64,000 nucleotides of DNA from Streptomyces humicola (GCF_024436035.1 NZ_JANFNG010000012.1:1-64000); one strand, 5' to 3'. Positions 53,342 to 63,191 are shown, counted from the stretch's first letter. Program-made: numbers and translations. The notes: a model not told the origin generated them from the sequence alone.

Positions 53342-54061
53342 TCACCGGTGCGTGTAGGCCACGAGCGAGATGGCGACGTAGTGGACGATGAACGCGGCGA
53401 GCGTCAGGGAGTGGAAGACCTCGTGGAAGCCGAACCAGCGCGGTGACGGGTTCGGCCGCTTGATCCCGTAGATCACGCCCCCGACGCTGTAGAGCAGCCC
53501 GCCGACGGCCACGCACACCAGCACGGCGACGCCGCCGGTGCGCATGAACTGCGGCAGGAAGAAGACCGCCGCCCATCCGAGCGCCAGATAGCACGGGGTG
53601 TAGAGCCAGCGCGGCGCGTGCACCCAGAAGATCCGGAACGCTATGCCCGCCATCGCGCCGCCCCAGACGAAGGCGAGCAGTGTGGTCGCCGTCGCCTCGG
53701 GCAGCAGCAGGATCGCCAGCGGTGTGTAGGTGCCGGCGATGATCAGGAAGATGTTGGCGTGGTCGAGGCGGCGCAGTACGGAGGCGGTCCTCGGCCCCCA
53801 GTTGCCGCGGTGGTACAGCGCGCTCACCCCGAAGAGCAGGCATGCGGTGAGGGTGTAGACACCGCAGGCGATGCGCCCGCGCGGGCTGTCGGCGAGCGCG
53901 GTGAGCAGGACGCCGGCGAAGAGCGTCGCCGGGAACATCCCGGCGTGCAGCCATCCTCGCAGTTTGGGTTTGAGTGGGGCGGTGAGCGCGGCGGCCTGCC
54001 GCAGCTCCCGGGCGGCAGGAGCCGCGGCGGGGGTCTCCTCGGCAGCGGTCATGCGGGTCAT
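53342..54061 (-). CDS. Haemolysin III (PAQR/YqfA) family membrane protein
   Basis: A seven-helix membrane protein of about 239 residues. Signatures: LRGWLHAGMFPATLFAGVLL in the first helix, SALYHRGNW, RRLDHANIFLIIAGTYTPLA and the late FGFHEVFHSLTLAAFIVHYVAI. The conserved His and Asp residues form the metal site of the PAQR family. Despite the name, haemolysis is not implied; bacterial roles are poorly known. Starts are ATG 54061 or ATG 54052. Confidence 0.9.
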   Translation of the reverse strand: MTRMTAAEETPAAAPAARELRQAAALTAPLKPKLRGWLHAGMFPATLFAGVLLTALADSPRGRIACGVYTLTACLLFGVSALYHRGNWGPRTASVLRRLDHANIFLIIAGTYTPLAILLLPEATATTLLAFVWGGAMAGIAFRIFWVHAPRWLYTPCYLALGWAAVFFLPQFMRTGGVAVLVCVAVGGLLYSVGGVIYGIKRPNPSPRWFGFHEVFHSLTLAAFIVHYVAISLVAYTHR

Positions 54062-54161
54062 GCTACCTACGCAACCGTAAGTTACGACTAGGTAATAAAA
54101 GTGACTGCAAGTGGCAATGGTCACTGCCCCTGCCCTGGACAGATCGACCCGGGACCCCTGA

Positions 54162-54175
54162 CACTCATATGAGTG
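54162..54175. promoter_or_regulatory. 14-base perfect palindrome between the haemolysin III-type gene and pckG
   Basis: CACTCATATGAGTG is a perfect even palindrome in the 255-base divergent gap, 142 bases before the pckG start. It is a candidate operator for either gene. A TTGACG at 54254-54259 may belong to the pckG promoter. Confidence 0.45.
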
Positions 54176-54316
54176 CGGTCGGCACCGGATGAGCGGCCAT
54201 GAAGCATCCGGGTCGCAGCCCCCAAGGGGCCAACACACCCTCACCCCCTCAACAACTTGACGCCCGGAAAAGTGCACTGTGCAGGAGATGCGCACGGCGG
54301 GCGGAACGGAGCGATC

Positions 54317-56119
54317 GTGGCGCGCAGCAATGCGGCTCCCACCAATCACCAGGACCTGATCGCATGGGTCGGCGAGATCGCCGCCCTGACCGAGCCCGAC
54401 GAGATCGTGTGGTGCGACGGCTCCGAGGAGGAGTACCAGCGCCTGTGTGACGAACTCGTCGCCAAGGGAACGTTCAAACGGCTCGACCCGGTCAAGCGCC
54501 CCAACTCGTACTACGCGGCCTCCGACCCGTCCGACGTCGCACGCGTCGAGGACCGGACGTTCATCTGCTCCGAGAAGGAGGAGGACGCCGGACGGACCAA
54601 CCACTGGAAGGCCCCCGACGAGATGCGCGCCATCTTCGGCGACCTCTTCAAGGGCTCGATGCGCGGCCGGACGATGTACGTCGTCCCGTTCTGCATGGGC
54701 CCGCTGGGCTCCCCGCTGTCCGCGCTCGGCGTCGAGATCACCGACTCGGCCTACGTCGCCGTCTCCATGCGCACCATGACCCGGATGGGCCAGGCCGTGC
54801 TCGACGAACTCGGCGAGGACGGCTTCTTCGTCAAGGCTGTGCACAGCGTCGGCGCCCCGCTCGCCGAGGGGCAGGCGGACGTCCCGTGGCCGTGCAATCA
54901 GACCAAGTACATCTCGCACTTCCCCGAGGCCCGCGAGATCTGGTCCTACGGCTCCGGCTACGGCGGCAACGCCCTGCTCGGGAAGAAGTGCTACGCCCTG
55001 CGCATCGCCTCGGTCATGGCACGGGACGAGGGCTGGCTCGCCGAGCACATGCTCATCCTCAAGCTCACCCCGCCGAAGGGTCAGCCGAAGTACGTCGCCG
55101 CCGCCTTCCCCAGCGCCTGCGGCAAGACCAACCTCGCGATGCTGGAGCCGACCATCCCCGGCTGGACCGTGGAGACCATTGGCGACGACATCGCCTGGAT
55201 GCGCTTCGGCGAGGACGGCCGCCTCTACGCGATCAACCCCGAGGCCGGCTTCTTCGGCGTCGCGCCCGGCACCGGCGAGCACACCAACGCCAACGCGATG
55301 AAGACCATGTACGGCAACTCGGTCTTCACCAACGTCGCGCTCACTGACGACGGCGACGTGTGGTGGGAGGGCATGACGGAGGAGCCGCCGGCTCACCTGA
55401 CCGACTGGAAGGGCAACCACTGGACGCCGGCCTCCGGGACCCCGGCCGCCCACCCCAACGCCCGCTTCACGGTGCCCGCCTCGCAGTGCCCGATCATCGC
55501 GCCCGAGTGGGAGGACCCCAAGGGCGTGCCGATCTCCGCGATCCTCTTCGGCGGACGGCGCGCGAGCGCGGTGCCGCTGGTCACCGAGTCTTTCGACTGG
55601 CAGCACGGCGTCTTCCTCGGCGCCAACGTCGCCAGCGAGAAGACGGCGGCTGCCGAGGGCAAGGTCGGCGAGCTGCGCCGCGACCCCTTCGCGATGCTGC
55701 CGTTCTGCGGCTACAACATGGGTGACTACTTCGGCCACTGGCTCAAGATCGGCCAGATGCACGACGCCGCGAAGCTCCCGAAGATCTACTACGTCAACTG
55801 GTTCCGCAAGGACGCGGACGGCCGCTTCGTGTGGCCGGGCTTCGGTGAGAACAGCCGCGTGCTCAAGTGGATCGTCGAGCGTCTGAACGGCGAGGCCGAG
55901 GGCGTGGAGACCCCGATCGGCATCCTGCCGGCGCAGGGCGCGCTCGACACACAGGGACTCGACATCGACAAGGCCGACCTCGACCTGCTGCTCTCGGTCG
56001 ACGTGGACGTCTGGCGCGACGAAGCCGCGCTGATCCCGCAGCACCTGGAGACCTTCGGTGACCACACGCCGAAGGAGCTGTGGGACCAGTACCGCGCGCT
56101 CGTCCAGCGGCTCGGCTGA
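54317..56119 (+). CDS. pckG: Phosphoenolpyruvate carboxykinase (GTP)
   Basis: Converts oxaloacetate and GTP to phosphoenolpyruvate, CO2 and GDP, linking the TCA cycle to gluconeogenesis. The 600-residue protein has the GTP-type signature [12 protein letters not shown] with the hyper-reactive Cys268 and P-loop GKTN at 269-272. Other motifs are [31 protein letters not shown] and [15 protein letters not shown] 54317 follows CGGAG by 6-8 bases and gives the family start. Two strong terminators follow (56134-56174, 56272-56309). Confidence 0.96.
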   Translation: MARSNAAPTNHQDLIAWVGEIAALTEPDEIVWCDGSEEEYQRLCDELVAKGTFKRLDPVKRPNSYYAASDPSDVARVEDRTFICSEKEEDAGRTNHWKAPDEMRAIFGDLFKGSMRGRTMYVVPFCMGPLGSPLSALGVEITDSAYVAVSMRTMTRMGQAVLDELGEDGFFVKAVHSVGAPLAEGQADVPWPCNQTKYISHFPEAREIWSYGSGYGGNALLGKKCYALRIASVMARDEGWLAEHMLILKLTPPKGQPKYVAAAFPSACGKTNLAMLEPTIPGWTVETIGDDIAWMRFGEDGRLYAINPEAGFFGVAPGTGEHTNANAMKTMYGNSVFTNVALTDDGDVWWEGMTEEPPAHLTDWKGNHWTPASGTPAAHPNARFTVPASQCPIIAPEWEDPKGVPISAILFGGRRASAVPLVTESFDWQHGVFLGANVASEKTAAAEGKVGELRRDPFAMLPFCGYNMGDYFGHWLKIGQMHDAAKLPKIYYVNWFRKDADGRFVWPGFGENSRVLKWIVERLNGEAEGVETPIGILPAQGALDTQGLDIDKADLDLLLSVDVDVWRDEAALIPQHLETFGDHTPKELWDQYRALVQRLG

Positions 56120-56133
56120 CGGTCTCCAAGAAT

Positions 56134-56174
56134 CCGGTGTGCCTCCCGCGCGTGCGGCGCGGGAGGCACACCGG
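56134..56174 (+). terminator. First terminator after pckG
   Basis: A perfect 18-bp stem (CCGGTGTGCCTCCCGCGC and complement) with loop GTGCG begins 14 bases after the stop codon. Confidence 0.9.
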
Positions 56175-56271
56175 CGGTAGGCAGGGCCCCTGTGAGCGAC
56201 GCACGCGAGCAGAGAGCCCGGTGAGCACCCCGACCACCCTCGCTCGCCGGGCGGGCCGCGCCGACCCTCAC

Positions 56272-56309
56272 CCCGAGGGCCGGATCGCACCAGCGATCCG
56301 GCCCTCGGG
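56272..56309. terminator. Second, convergent terminator between pckG and the aminotransferase gene
   Basis: A perfect 17-bp stem (CCCGAGGGCCGGATCGC and complement) with loop ACCA lies about 110 bases from the aminotransferase stop. It probably works for the minus-strand operon and backs up the first terminator. Confidence 0.85.
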
Positions 56310-56418
56310 TGTGTCCGTGTCCCCGGTAACGGGCGGTCGGGAGGGCGTGGCACCCGGCCTCAGCCGAGACGGCGGGAGACACGCCCCCGGGCCCCGCGCC
56401 TCGGCGCAGCGCCCGGCG

Positions 56419-57630
56419 TCAGGGCTGCCCGTAGCCGTCCAGGAAGCGCCCGATGCGGTCGATTGCCTCCGTGAGGTCCTCCGCTCGCGGGAGGGTGACG
56501 ATGCGGAAGTGATCCGGCTCGGGCCAGTTGAAGCCCGTGCCGTGAACAATCATGATCTTCTCCGCACGCAGCAGATCGAGCACCATCTGCCGGTCGTCCT
56601 TGATCTTGTACACGTTCGGGTCGAGCCTCGGGAACGCGTAGAGCGCGCCCTTCGGCTTGACGCACGTGATGCCCGGTATGCGCGTCAGCGCCTCGAACGC
56701 CGCGTCGCGCTGGGCCCGCAGCCGTCCTCCTGGAAGCACCAGGCTGTTGATCGACTGGTGGCCGCCGAGTGCCGTGGCGATCGCGTGCTGCGCGGGCATG
56801 TTGGCGCACAGCCGCATATTGGCCAGGATCGTCAGGCCCTCGATGTAGCTCGACGCATGCGACTTCGGGCCGCACACCGCCAGCCAGCCGCTGCGGTAGC
56901 CGGCCACCCGGTACGCCTTCGACAGGCCGTTGAAGGTGAGGGTGAGCAGGTCGGGAGCGATCACCGCGGTCGGGGTGTGCGTGGCGTCGTCGTAGAGGAT
57001 CTTGTCGTAGATCTCGTCCGAGCAGACGATCAGGTTGTGGCGGCGGGCGATGTCGGTGATCCCGCGCAACAGCTCGTCGTCGTATACGGCGCCGGTCGGG
57101 TTGTTCGGATTGATCACCACGATCGCCTTGGTGCGGTCGGTGACCTTGCGCTCGATGTCGGCGAGGTCGGGCATCCAGTCGGCCTGCTCGTCGCACCGGT
57201 AGTGCACCGCCGTGCCGCCCGCGAGCGCGACCGAGGCGGTCCACAGCGGATAGTCCGGCGCCGGGATCAGCACCTCGTCGCCGTCGTCGAGCAGCGCCTG
57301 CATGGACATCTGGATGAGCTCGGAGACGCCGTTGCCGAGGAAGATGTCCTCGACGTCCAGCGGGATGCCCTTGGTCTGGTAGTGCTGCATCACCGCGCGG
57401 CGCGCGGACAGCAGGCCCTTGGCGTCCCCGTAGCCGTGCGCGTCGCCGAGCGTGCGCAGCATGTCCTCGAGGATCTCGGGCGGGCATTCGAAGCCGAACG
57501 GTGCGGGGTTGCCCGTGTTCAGCTTGAGGATGCGATGGCCCGCAGCCTCCAGCCGCATCGCCTCCTCGAGCACCGGACCGCGGATTTCGTAGCAGACGTT
57601 GGCGAGCTTCGTCGACTGGATGACCTGCAT
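56419..57630 (-). CDS. Class I/II PLP-dependent aminotransferase (AlaA-like)
   Basis: A 403-residue fold-type I aminotransferase, probably an alanine or valine-pyruvate type enzyme. Motifs: GYGDAKGLLSARRAV, IPAPDYPLWTASV, VVINPNNPTGAVY, SDEIYDKILYDD and the PLP lysine Lys238 in NGLSKAYRVAGYRSGW. The start ATG 57630 begins MQVIQSTKLANVCYEIRGPVL. TAAGGT about 7 bases upstream serves as a likely -10, so the message is probably leaderless. That TAA is also the stop codon of the deacylase gene. Confidence 0.92.
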   Translation of the reverse strand: MQVIQSTKLANVCYEIRGPVLEEAMRLEAAGHRILKLNTGNPAPFGFECPPEILEDMLRTLGDAHGYGDAKGLLSARRAVMQHYQTKGIPLDVEDIFLGNGVSELIQMSMQALLDDGDEVLIPAPDYPLWTASVALAGGTAVHYRCDEQADWMPDLADIERKVTDRTKAIVVINPNNPTGAVYDDELLRGITDIARRHNLIVCSDEIYDKILYDDATHTPTAVIAPDLLTLTFNGLSKAYRVAGYRSGWLAVCGPKSHASSYIEGLTILANMRLCANMPAQHAIATALGGHQSINSLVLPGGRLRAQRDAAFEALTRIPGITCVKPKGALYAFPRLDPNVYKIKDDRQMVLDLLRAEKIMIVHGTGFNWPEPDHFRIVTLPRAEDLTEAIDRIGRFLDGYGQP

Positions 57631-57640
57631 GTCCGACACC

Positions 57641-59278
57641 TTACGGGTGCGTAACACGGCACGCTCGGTGTTTTTCGCCACGCCCGCGCACGGAACGGCC
57701 GGGCAGCGCGTCCGAGCGACTGCCCTCGTCGATCACGAACCGGCCGTTGACGAGGACGTACGGAATCCCGTGCGGCAGGGTGCGCGGCCGCTCCGGCGTG
57801 GCGCCGGGGGCGACCGTCTCCGGGTCGAAAAGCACCAGGTCGGCGCGGTATCCGGGGCGGATGACCCCCCTGTCGTGGAGCCGTAGGCGGGCCGCCGGGC
57901 GCCCCGTCAGACGGGCGACGCACTCCTCCAGCGAGAGCACCGAGAGCTCGCGGACGTAGCGGCTCAGATACTGCGGAAAAGTTCCGTATGCACGGGGGTG
58001 GGGCTTGTCCCCCATCAGGATTCCGTCGCTGCCGCCGGTGTGCGTGCGGTGGCGCATGATTGCGCGGACGTTCTCCTCGTCGCCGACGTGGTGCAGGATC
58101 GTCGGCCGCAGCCGGTCCTCGACCAGCAGCCGGCGGGCGGTGGCGAAGGGCCGCTCGCCGCGCTCGGCGGCGGACCGGGAGATCGTGGCGCCCACGTAGC
58201 GTGAGAGCGCGGGATCGCCGACGCCGGAGATCTCCACGGTCTCCCAGTCGACTGGCACGCCGTGGCAGCCGTCGGAGCCCTCTGTCTCCAGCACGTGCCG
58301 GATCCGCTCGGCGGTCGTATCGGTCCGCAGCCGGGCGAGCGTCGCCTCCGGGCCGCCCTCGGTGGCCCAGCTGGGCAGCAGCGCGGCGAGCGTCGTGCAG
58401 CCCGCCAGGTAGGGGTAGGTGTCCAGCGTGATGTCATGTCCCGCGTCCAGGGCCCCGTCAAGCAGTGCGAGCAGCTCGGGCGCGCGGCCGGCGTTCACCG
58501 GGAAATTGAGCGTGGCGTGCGCCAGGTGGAGGGGGCACCCGGCGCGCCGCGCCACGGTGATCATCTCCTGGTACGCCTTGAGCGCCCCGGCTCCGTACGA
58601 GCGGTGGTGCGGGCAGTAGTAGCCGCCGTAAGCGGCGACGACGCGGCACAGCTCGGTCAGTTCGGCGTCGGAGGCGTACATACCCGGTGTGTAGGTGAGG
58701 CCGGAGGAGAGTCCGACCGCGCCCTGTTCCAGGCCCTCGGCCACCAGCCGCTTCATCGTGCCGAGTTCGGCGGGCGTGGCCGGACGGTCGTCCCAGCCCA
58801 CGACCAACATCCGCACGGTGCCCTGCGGGACGAGGTACGCGGCATTGACGGCGATGCCCTCGTCGAGACGGTCGAGATACTCGCCGACAGACCGCCAGGT
58901 GACGTCGATGTCGGAGCCGTCCCCGTTCCAGCCGGCGATCTGCGTGCGGACGTCGGCGAGCGTCCGGTCGTCGACGGGCGCGTAGGAGAGGCCGTCCTGG
59001 CCGAGGACTTCGAGGGTCACACCCTGCGCGGCCTTGGCGGAGTGGTCGGGATCGCGCAGCAGGGCGAGGTCGCTGTGGGCGTGCATGTCGATGAAGCCGG
59101 GGGCCAGGACGAGGCCGTCGGCGTCGAGGGTGCGGCGGGCGTCCGTGGGGCGTGGGCCCGGGCCGCCGTACTGCGGACGGATCTGCGCGATCCGGCCGCC
59201 CGCGACGGCGACGTCAGCGCGGTACGCGGCCGCCCCGGTGCCGTCGACGACGCGTGCGCTCCGGATGACGAGGTCCAT
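57641..59278 (-). CDS. N-acyl-D-amino-acid deacylase (D-aminoacylase)
   Basis: Amidohydrolase of 545 residues that releases D-amino acids from N-acyl derivatives. The metal site is visible as FIDMHAHSDLALL (His66, His68), later GYYCPHHRSYGAGALKAYQE, HLAHATLNFP and SDGILMGDKPHPRAYGTFPQYL. The C-terminal beta part (GVIRPGYRADLVLFDPETV) is typical of the family. It follows the D-amino acid enzyme gene by 10 bases, so both act in D-amino acid turnover. The last codons contain the promoter of the aminotransferase. Confidence 0.92.
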   Translation of the reverse strand: MDLVIRSARVVDGTGAAAYRADVAVAGGRIAQIRPQYGGPGPRPTDARRTLDADGLVLAPGFIDMHAHSDLALLRDPDHSAKAAQGVTLEVLGQDGLSYAPVDDRTLADVRTQIAGWNGDGSDIDVTWRSVGEYLDRLDEGIAVNAAYLVPQGTVRMLVVGWDDRPATPAELGTMKRLVAEGLEQGAVGLSSGLTYTPGMYASDAELTELCRVVAAYGGYYCPHHRSYGAGALKAYQEMITVARRAGCPLHLAHATLNFPVNAGRAPELLALLDGALDAGHDITLDTYPYLAGCTTLAALLPSWATEGGPEATLARLRTDTTAERIRHVLETEGSDGCHGVPVDWETVEISGVGDPALSRYVGATISRSAAERGERPFATARRLLVEDRLRPTILHHVGDEENVRAIMRHRTHTGGSDGILMGDKPHPRAYGTFPQYLSRYVRELSVLSLEECVARLTGRPAARLRLHDRGVIRPGYRADLVLFDPETVAPGATPERPRTLPHGIPYVLVNGRFVIDEGSRSDALPGRSVRGRGEKHRACRVTHP

Positions 59279-59288
59279 CGCAGGGCCG

Positions 59289-60563
59289 TCAGAAGAAGGT
59301 CCGGATGTAGTCCGTGACCCTGCCGTCCTCCGCGACCAGCGGAATCAGCTGCCACTTGTCGAAGACCGTGCACGGATGGGAGAGACCGAGGCCGATCCAG
59401 TCTCCGACCTCGACCCGACCATCGCCGGGGAGTGCGACGAACGCGTGCTGGTCGGAGAGTTTCGTCACCCGCATCCCCTCGGCGGCGCTGGTCGAGCCGT
59501 CCGCCCGCCGCACGAACTGCGGCTCCGGCAGGTCCATGTCGTACGACACGTCGCGTTTGCCGGCGTTCACCACGGCCAGGCCCGGCTCCGGGCGCGAGAC
59601 GACCTGCGCCCACAGCCGGAACGCCGCCCGCAGCGAGCCCTCGCCGGGGACGCGGTCGCGGAACGGGGTCACCGCGCGGTAGCGGCCGTCGTCGTGCGTG
59701 ACGTACGCGCCGGAACGCAAGAGCTTCAGCACCGGTTTCGACAGGCCGGCGACGGGTTCGAGCACCTCGGCCACCGTGTCGAACCAGGCGCTGCCGCCCG
59801 CACTGATCACGATCTCGTCCGCCTCCGCGAGCAGCCCCGCCGCGTCGAACCGCCGGGCCAGCGCGACCAGTCGTTCCAGCCACGCGCGCACCGCAGGCTC
59901 CGACGGCTGCGGGATCTCGCCCTCGTATCCGGCGACGCCGAGCAGTCGCAGGTGGTCGCAGGCGGCGACCGCCTCGGCGACTTCGGACGCGGTCGCCTCG
60001 TCTCGTACGCCGGTACGGCCGCCCGGCGCGCCCAGCTCCACCACGACGTCGAGCCGGCGCGGCAGCGCCGCGTCCATCAGCCGCACGCCGCGTACGGAGT
60101 CGACGTAGCAGATGAACCGGAAGCCGGGGTCGGCGTCGAGCTCTCGGGCGAGCCAGCGCAACGCGGCCTCGTCCACCACCTCGTTGGCGAGGAAGATCCT
60201 TTGCACCCCGTGGGCGCGGTACGCCCGGACCTGGGACGGCATCGCCGCCGTGATCCCCCAGGCACCGTGGGCGAGCTGCCGGGCGAACAGCTGCGGGGCC
60301 ATCGAGGTCTTGCCGTGCGGGGCGAAGGCGAGGCCGTGCTTGTCGGCGTAGGCACCGAGTTGCGCGAGATTGTGGTCGAGCGCGGGTGCGGAGAGCGTCA
60401 GCACGGGAGTGGTGAAGCCGCCGTCGAAGAGGGAGCGGCGCTGCGCGGCGAGCTCGCCGACGGTCAGGCCCTCGGCATCCGGCGGCAGGCCCTTGAACCG
60501 GAAGTCCACGCGCTCGGCGCGCAGGGCGTCCAGTGCGGCGTCGTCCATGGCTCCGGCATCCAT
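59289..60563 (-). CDS. D-threonine aldolase/D-serine dehydratase-like PLP enzyme
   Basis: A 424-residue alanine racemase-fold (type III PLP) enzyme. The PLP lysine is Lys85 in FAPHGKTSMAP. The barrel continues with IFLANEVVDEAALRWLA, VVVELGAPGGRTGVR and ISAGGSAWFD. The C-terminal domain has LSDQHAFVAL and a His/Cys-containing GLSHPCTVFDKW, resembling the zinc site of D-serine dehydratase (DSD1 type). Activity is probably deamination or aldol cleavage of a D-amino acid. GGGAGG lies 6 bases before ATG 60563. It is first in the three-gene operon. Confidence 0.9.
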   Translation of the reverse strand: MDAGAMDDAALDALRAERVDFRFKGLPPDAEGLTVGELAAQRRSLFDGGFTTPVLTLSAPALDHNLAQLGAYADKHGLAFAPHGKTSMAPQLFARQLAHGAWGITAAMPSQVRAYRAHGVQRIFLANEVVDEAALRWLARELDADPGFRFICYVDSVRGVRLMDAALPRRLDVVVELGAPGGRTGVRDEATASEVAEAVAACDHLRLLGVAGYEGEIPQPSEPAVRAWLERLVALARRFDAAGLLAEADEIVISAGGSAWFDTVAEVLEPVAGLSKPVLKLLRSGAYVTHDDGRYRAVTPFRDRVPGEGSLRAAFRLWAQVVSRPEPGLAVVNAGKRDVSYDMDLPEPQFVRRADGSTSAAEGMRVTKLSDQHAFVALPGDGRVEVGDWIGLGLSHPCTVFDKWQLIPLVAEDGRVTDYIRTFF

Positions 60564-60684
60564 CGGCGGCCTCCCGTGTCTTCACGGATGGCGTGCGCGG
60601 GGCCTGGCAGGAGGACGGTCCTTTCAGGCGCCCGCACACGCTTTCTTCTTACGTGATCAGCCTATGTCCGGGGCCGTCCGCGGG

Positions 60685-62199
60685 TCACGGCAGCGCGTGG
60701 ACGTGCGGGCCGACCGTGTCGGCGAACTGGTCGCCGTTGGAGGCGTCCCAGTTGGTCGACCAGGTCATCGCACCGCGCAGCGCCGGGTAGGTGGTCGACG
60801 GTTTGAACGATCCGCAGTTGGTGCCCTGCGTCAGGCAGTCCAGCGCGTCGTTGACGACCGTCGGCGACACGTAGCCGCTGCCGGCCGCGCTGCCGGAGGC
60901 CGGCAGGCCGATGCCGACCTGGGACGGGGCGAGGCCGCCCGTCAGCTCGACGCAGGCCTGTGCGGTGATGAAGTCGACGGTGCCCTCGGAGTAGACGTTT
61001 CCGTCACAACCGTTCATCGAGCCCGAGTTGTAGTACTGGGTGTTGACGACGGTGAGGATGTCCTTGATGTCCAGCGCGGTGGCGAAGTAGTCCGCCGAGG
61101 TGGACTGCATGTCGATGGTCTGCGGCGCCATCGTGATGATCAGGCTCGGCCCGGCGAGGGAGGACAGGTCGCGCAGCGCCTGGCTCATGTAAGTCGGGTT
61201 CAGGCCGTTCTCCAGGTCGATGTCGACGCCGTCGAAGCCGTAGGTCTTCATCAGCGAGTAGACGCTGTTGGCGAAGTTGGTCGCCGAGGTGGAGTCGCTG
61301 ACGGAGATCGTGCCGTTCTGGCCGCCGACGGAGATGATGACCTTCTTGCCCTCCGAGTGCAGTGTCTGGATGTCGGACTCGAACTGGCTCGTGGAGTAGT
61401 TCAGACACGAGTCGAGGCTGAAGTCGACCGCGCCGGGCGTGGAGGTCGCGTTGGCGAAGGCGACGGCGATGATGTCGTACTGGCTGTTGACGGCGGTCAG
61501 CTTCTGCACGGTGGCGCCGTTGCAGAAGTCCTGCCAGTAGCCGGTGAGGACGTGGGCGGACAGGCCGCTGCCGCTGCTCGGCGTCGGCGTCGGCGTCGGC
61601 GTCGGAGTGGGTGTGGGAGTCGGCGTGGGAGTCGGTGTCGGGGAGCCGGTGCCCGCCGGGCCGGTCACGCTGATGTCGTCGGCGTAGTACGCGGGCTGGG
61701 CGTACCAGCCGTGGACGTAGATCGTCACCGACGTCGTGGAGGCGCCGGTGGTGAAGCTGGTGGACAGCTGCGTGTACGAACTGGCCGACGGCGTCCACGT
61801 CGAGGGGTCGGTGCCTCCCGTGCCGCTCGCGCCGAGGTAGACGTACGAGCCCTGCACCCAGCCGCTGAGGGTGTACGTCGAGTCGGGCTGGACGCTGATC
61901 ACTTGCGAGCACTGGGCGTCGTCGGAGCTGGTGGGGGTGGCTTGCAGCGCCGAACTGCCGCCGTGGACAGGGCTGCTGACGGTGGTGGCGGTGCCGGAGT
62001 CGCACGTCCAGCCGCTCAGGCCCGACTCGAAGCCGGGATTGGCGGCGAGGTTGGAGGTGGCCGCGGTCGCCGTCCCGGCGGCGCCGGTGGCGAAGAGCGC
62101 CGCGCCGGAGAGCGCCGCCGTGGCAAGGGCGGCAACCGAGGCCTGCCATCGGCGCCTTGGAGGTGAGGGGGATGAGGGGATGGGGGACGGATGGTCCAT
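60685..62199 (-). CDS. Secreted GH18 chitinase with carbohydrate-binding module
   Basis: A 504-residue exported chitinase. The Arg-rich signal peptide is cut near 45-48. A beta-sandwich carbohydrate-binding domain lies at about 50-180 (NLAANPGFESGLSGWTCDSG at its start). A Thr-Pro repeat linker is at 187-207, and a GH18 barrel from 213 has SVGGQNG and the catalytic motif DGVDIDLE with Glu330 as acid. It hydrolyses chitin to oligosaccharides. GGAGG lies 6 bases before ATG 62199. The promoter holds a DasR-type site, so N-acetylglucosamine control is expected. Confidence 0.94.
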   Translation of the reverse strand: MDHPSPIPSSPSPPRRRWQASVAALATAALSGAALFATGAAGTATAATSNLAANPGFESGLSGWTCDSGTATTVSSPVHGGSSALQATPTSSDDAQCSQVISVQPDSTYTLSGWVQGSYVYLGASGTGGTDPSTWTPSASSYTQLSTSFTTGASTTSVTIYVHGWYAQPAYYADDISVTGPAGTGSPTPTPTPTPTPTPTPTPTPTPSSGSGLSAHVLTGYWQDFCNGATVQKLTAVNSQYDIIAVAFANATSTPGAVDFSLDSCLNYSTSQFESDIQTLHSEGKKVIISVGGQNGTISVSDSTSATNFANSVYSLMKTYGFDGVDIDLENGLNPTYMSQALRDLSSLAGPSLIITMAPQTIDMQSTSADYFATALDIKDILTVVNTQYYNSGSMNGCDGNVYSEGTVDFITAQACVELTGGLAPSQVGIGLPASGSAAGSGYVSPTVVNDALDCLTQGTNCGSFKPSTTYPALRGAMTWSTNWDASNGDQFADTVGPHVHALP

Positions 62200-62239
62200 T
62201 GCTGCCTCCGCAGGGGAAGGGCATGGGAAATTGACGTGA

Positions 62240-62268
62240 AGAATGGTCCAGACCAATGAGCTTGTCAA
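62240..62268 (-). promoter_or_regulatory. Chitinase promoter with DasR-responsive element
   Basis: On the minus strand TTGACA (62268-62263) and CATTCT (62245-62240) are 17 bases apart. AATGGTCCAGACCAAT at 62242-62257 is a 16-base palindrome matching the TGGTCTAGACCA core of DasR sites and the known chitinase boxes of Streptomyces. It overlaps the spacer and -10, so binding would block RNA polymerase. Confidence 0.85.
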
Positions 62269-62375
62269 TACATCAGCCGCCGTCACCCGGCCATTGCCCG
62301 TTGAGCGACTTTCGGCATATGACTGACTACGCGCCGATAGGCTGAACCCAAAACGGGCGGTGGGGAGGTCATCAC

Positions 62376-63191
62376 GTGGCCGGCGTCATGACGGCAGTCG
62401 CGAGGGATGCGTCGCTCCCTCTCGAACAGCACGTCCTGCGTTGCAGTGCCGCACTCGACGTGCACGGACATCTCGTCGTCCTCGTCCCGCCGGACGCTTC
62501 CGACCCCGCCCGGCGCAGGCTGCACACCGTCCGCTCCGTGCTGGCGGCCGACCGGATGGCGCTGATACCCGTCGGGCTGCCCCCGCTCGCCACCGCGCTC
62601 CTCGCCGAGCAGCTGCGGCAGTTGTCCGCCACCGACCTCGGCCCCGGAGTGCTCGCCGGGGCCGCGCCGCTGCTCGCCCACTACTTCTACGCGGGTGCAC
62701 TCCTCGGCTCGGTCGCCAGACTCGACCGGGTGAACGTATCCGTCGGATCCCACCTCAAATCCCTCATCCCGGGCAGGCAGTTCGCCGTCGCCGCGACCCC
62801 CGAGCCCCGGGTCGTCGAGGCGACCGAGCGCGACGTCCTGCCGGGGCCGGCCTACCCCACGCACCTCACCGTCGCCGCCTCCGGCTCCTTCGACACCTCC
62901 TGGATCCACGGCCCGCTCGCCCGCGCATGGCGCCCGCAGCATGTCCGGGACGTCGCTGCGCCCGAGGACTGCGCTCACTGGTGGGGCACCTCACGCGTCG
63001 CCGAATTCACCGCGCACATCGCCGATCCCGGGGTGCTGTACCAGCTCGTCACCTCGGTGCGCCGTACCTCCTGCCGGTGGTGCGCACTGGAGATCATCGG
63101 CGACCGGTGTTTGTTCTGCTCCACCCGTGTCGAGAACCAAGCCGTACGACCAGACGTACGAACAGACGAACCCATGGACCGACGTCGATAG
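62376..63191 (+). CDS. Hypothetical protein with C-terminal zinc-ribbon pattern
   Basis: A 271-residue soluble protein. The first two thirds are of mixed fold with no recognised motif (LRCSAALDVHGHLVVLVPPD; ALIPVGLPPLATALLAEQL). The C-terminus has SCRWCALEIIGDRCLFC, two CxxC pairs that could hold zinc. GTG 62376 follows GGGGAGG; ATG 62388 is in frame. It begins a rightward unit with cpaB 12 bases downstream, so it may take part in Flp/Tad-type pilus assembly. Confidence 0.75.
   Translation: MAGVMTAVARDASLPLEQHVLRCSAALDVHGHLVVLVPPDASDPARRRLHTVRSVLAADRMALIPVGLPPLATALLAEQLRQLSATDLGPGVLAGAAPLLAHYFYAGALLGSVARLDRVNVSVGSHLKSLIPGRQFAVAATPEPRVVEATERDVLPGPAYPTHLTVAASGSFDTSWIHGPLARAWRPQHVRDVAAPEDCAHWWGTSRVAEFTAHIADPGVLYQLVTSVRRTSCRWCALEIIGDRCLFCSTRVENQAVRPDVRTDEPMDRRR

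Noticed and set aside
53342-56353. 1003-residue frame on the minus strand
   Set aside because: Only its last 239 residues are a real protein (haemolysin III family). The rest is antisense to pckG.
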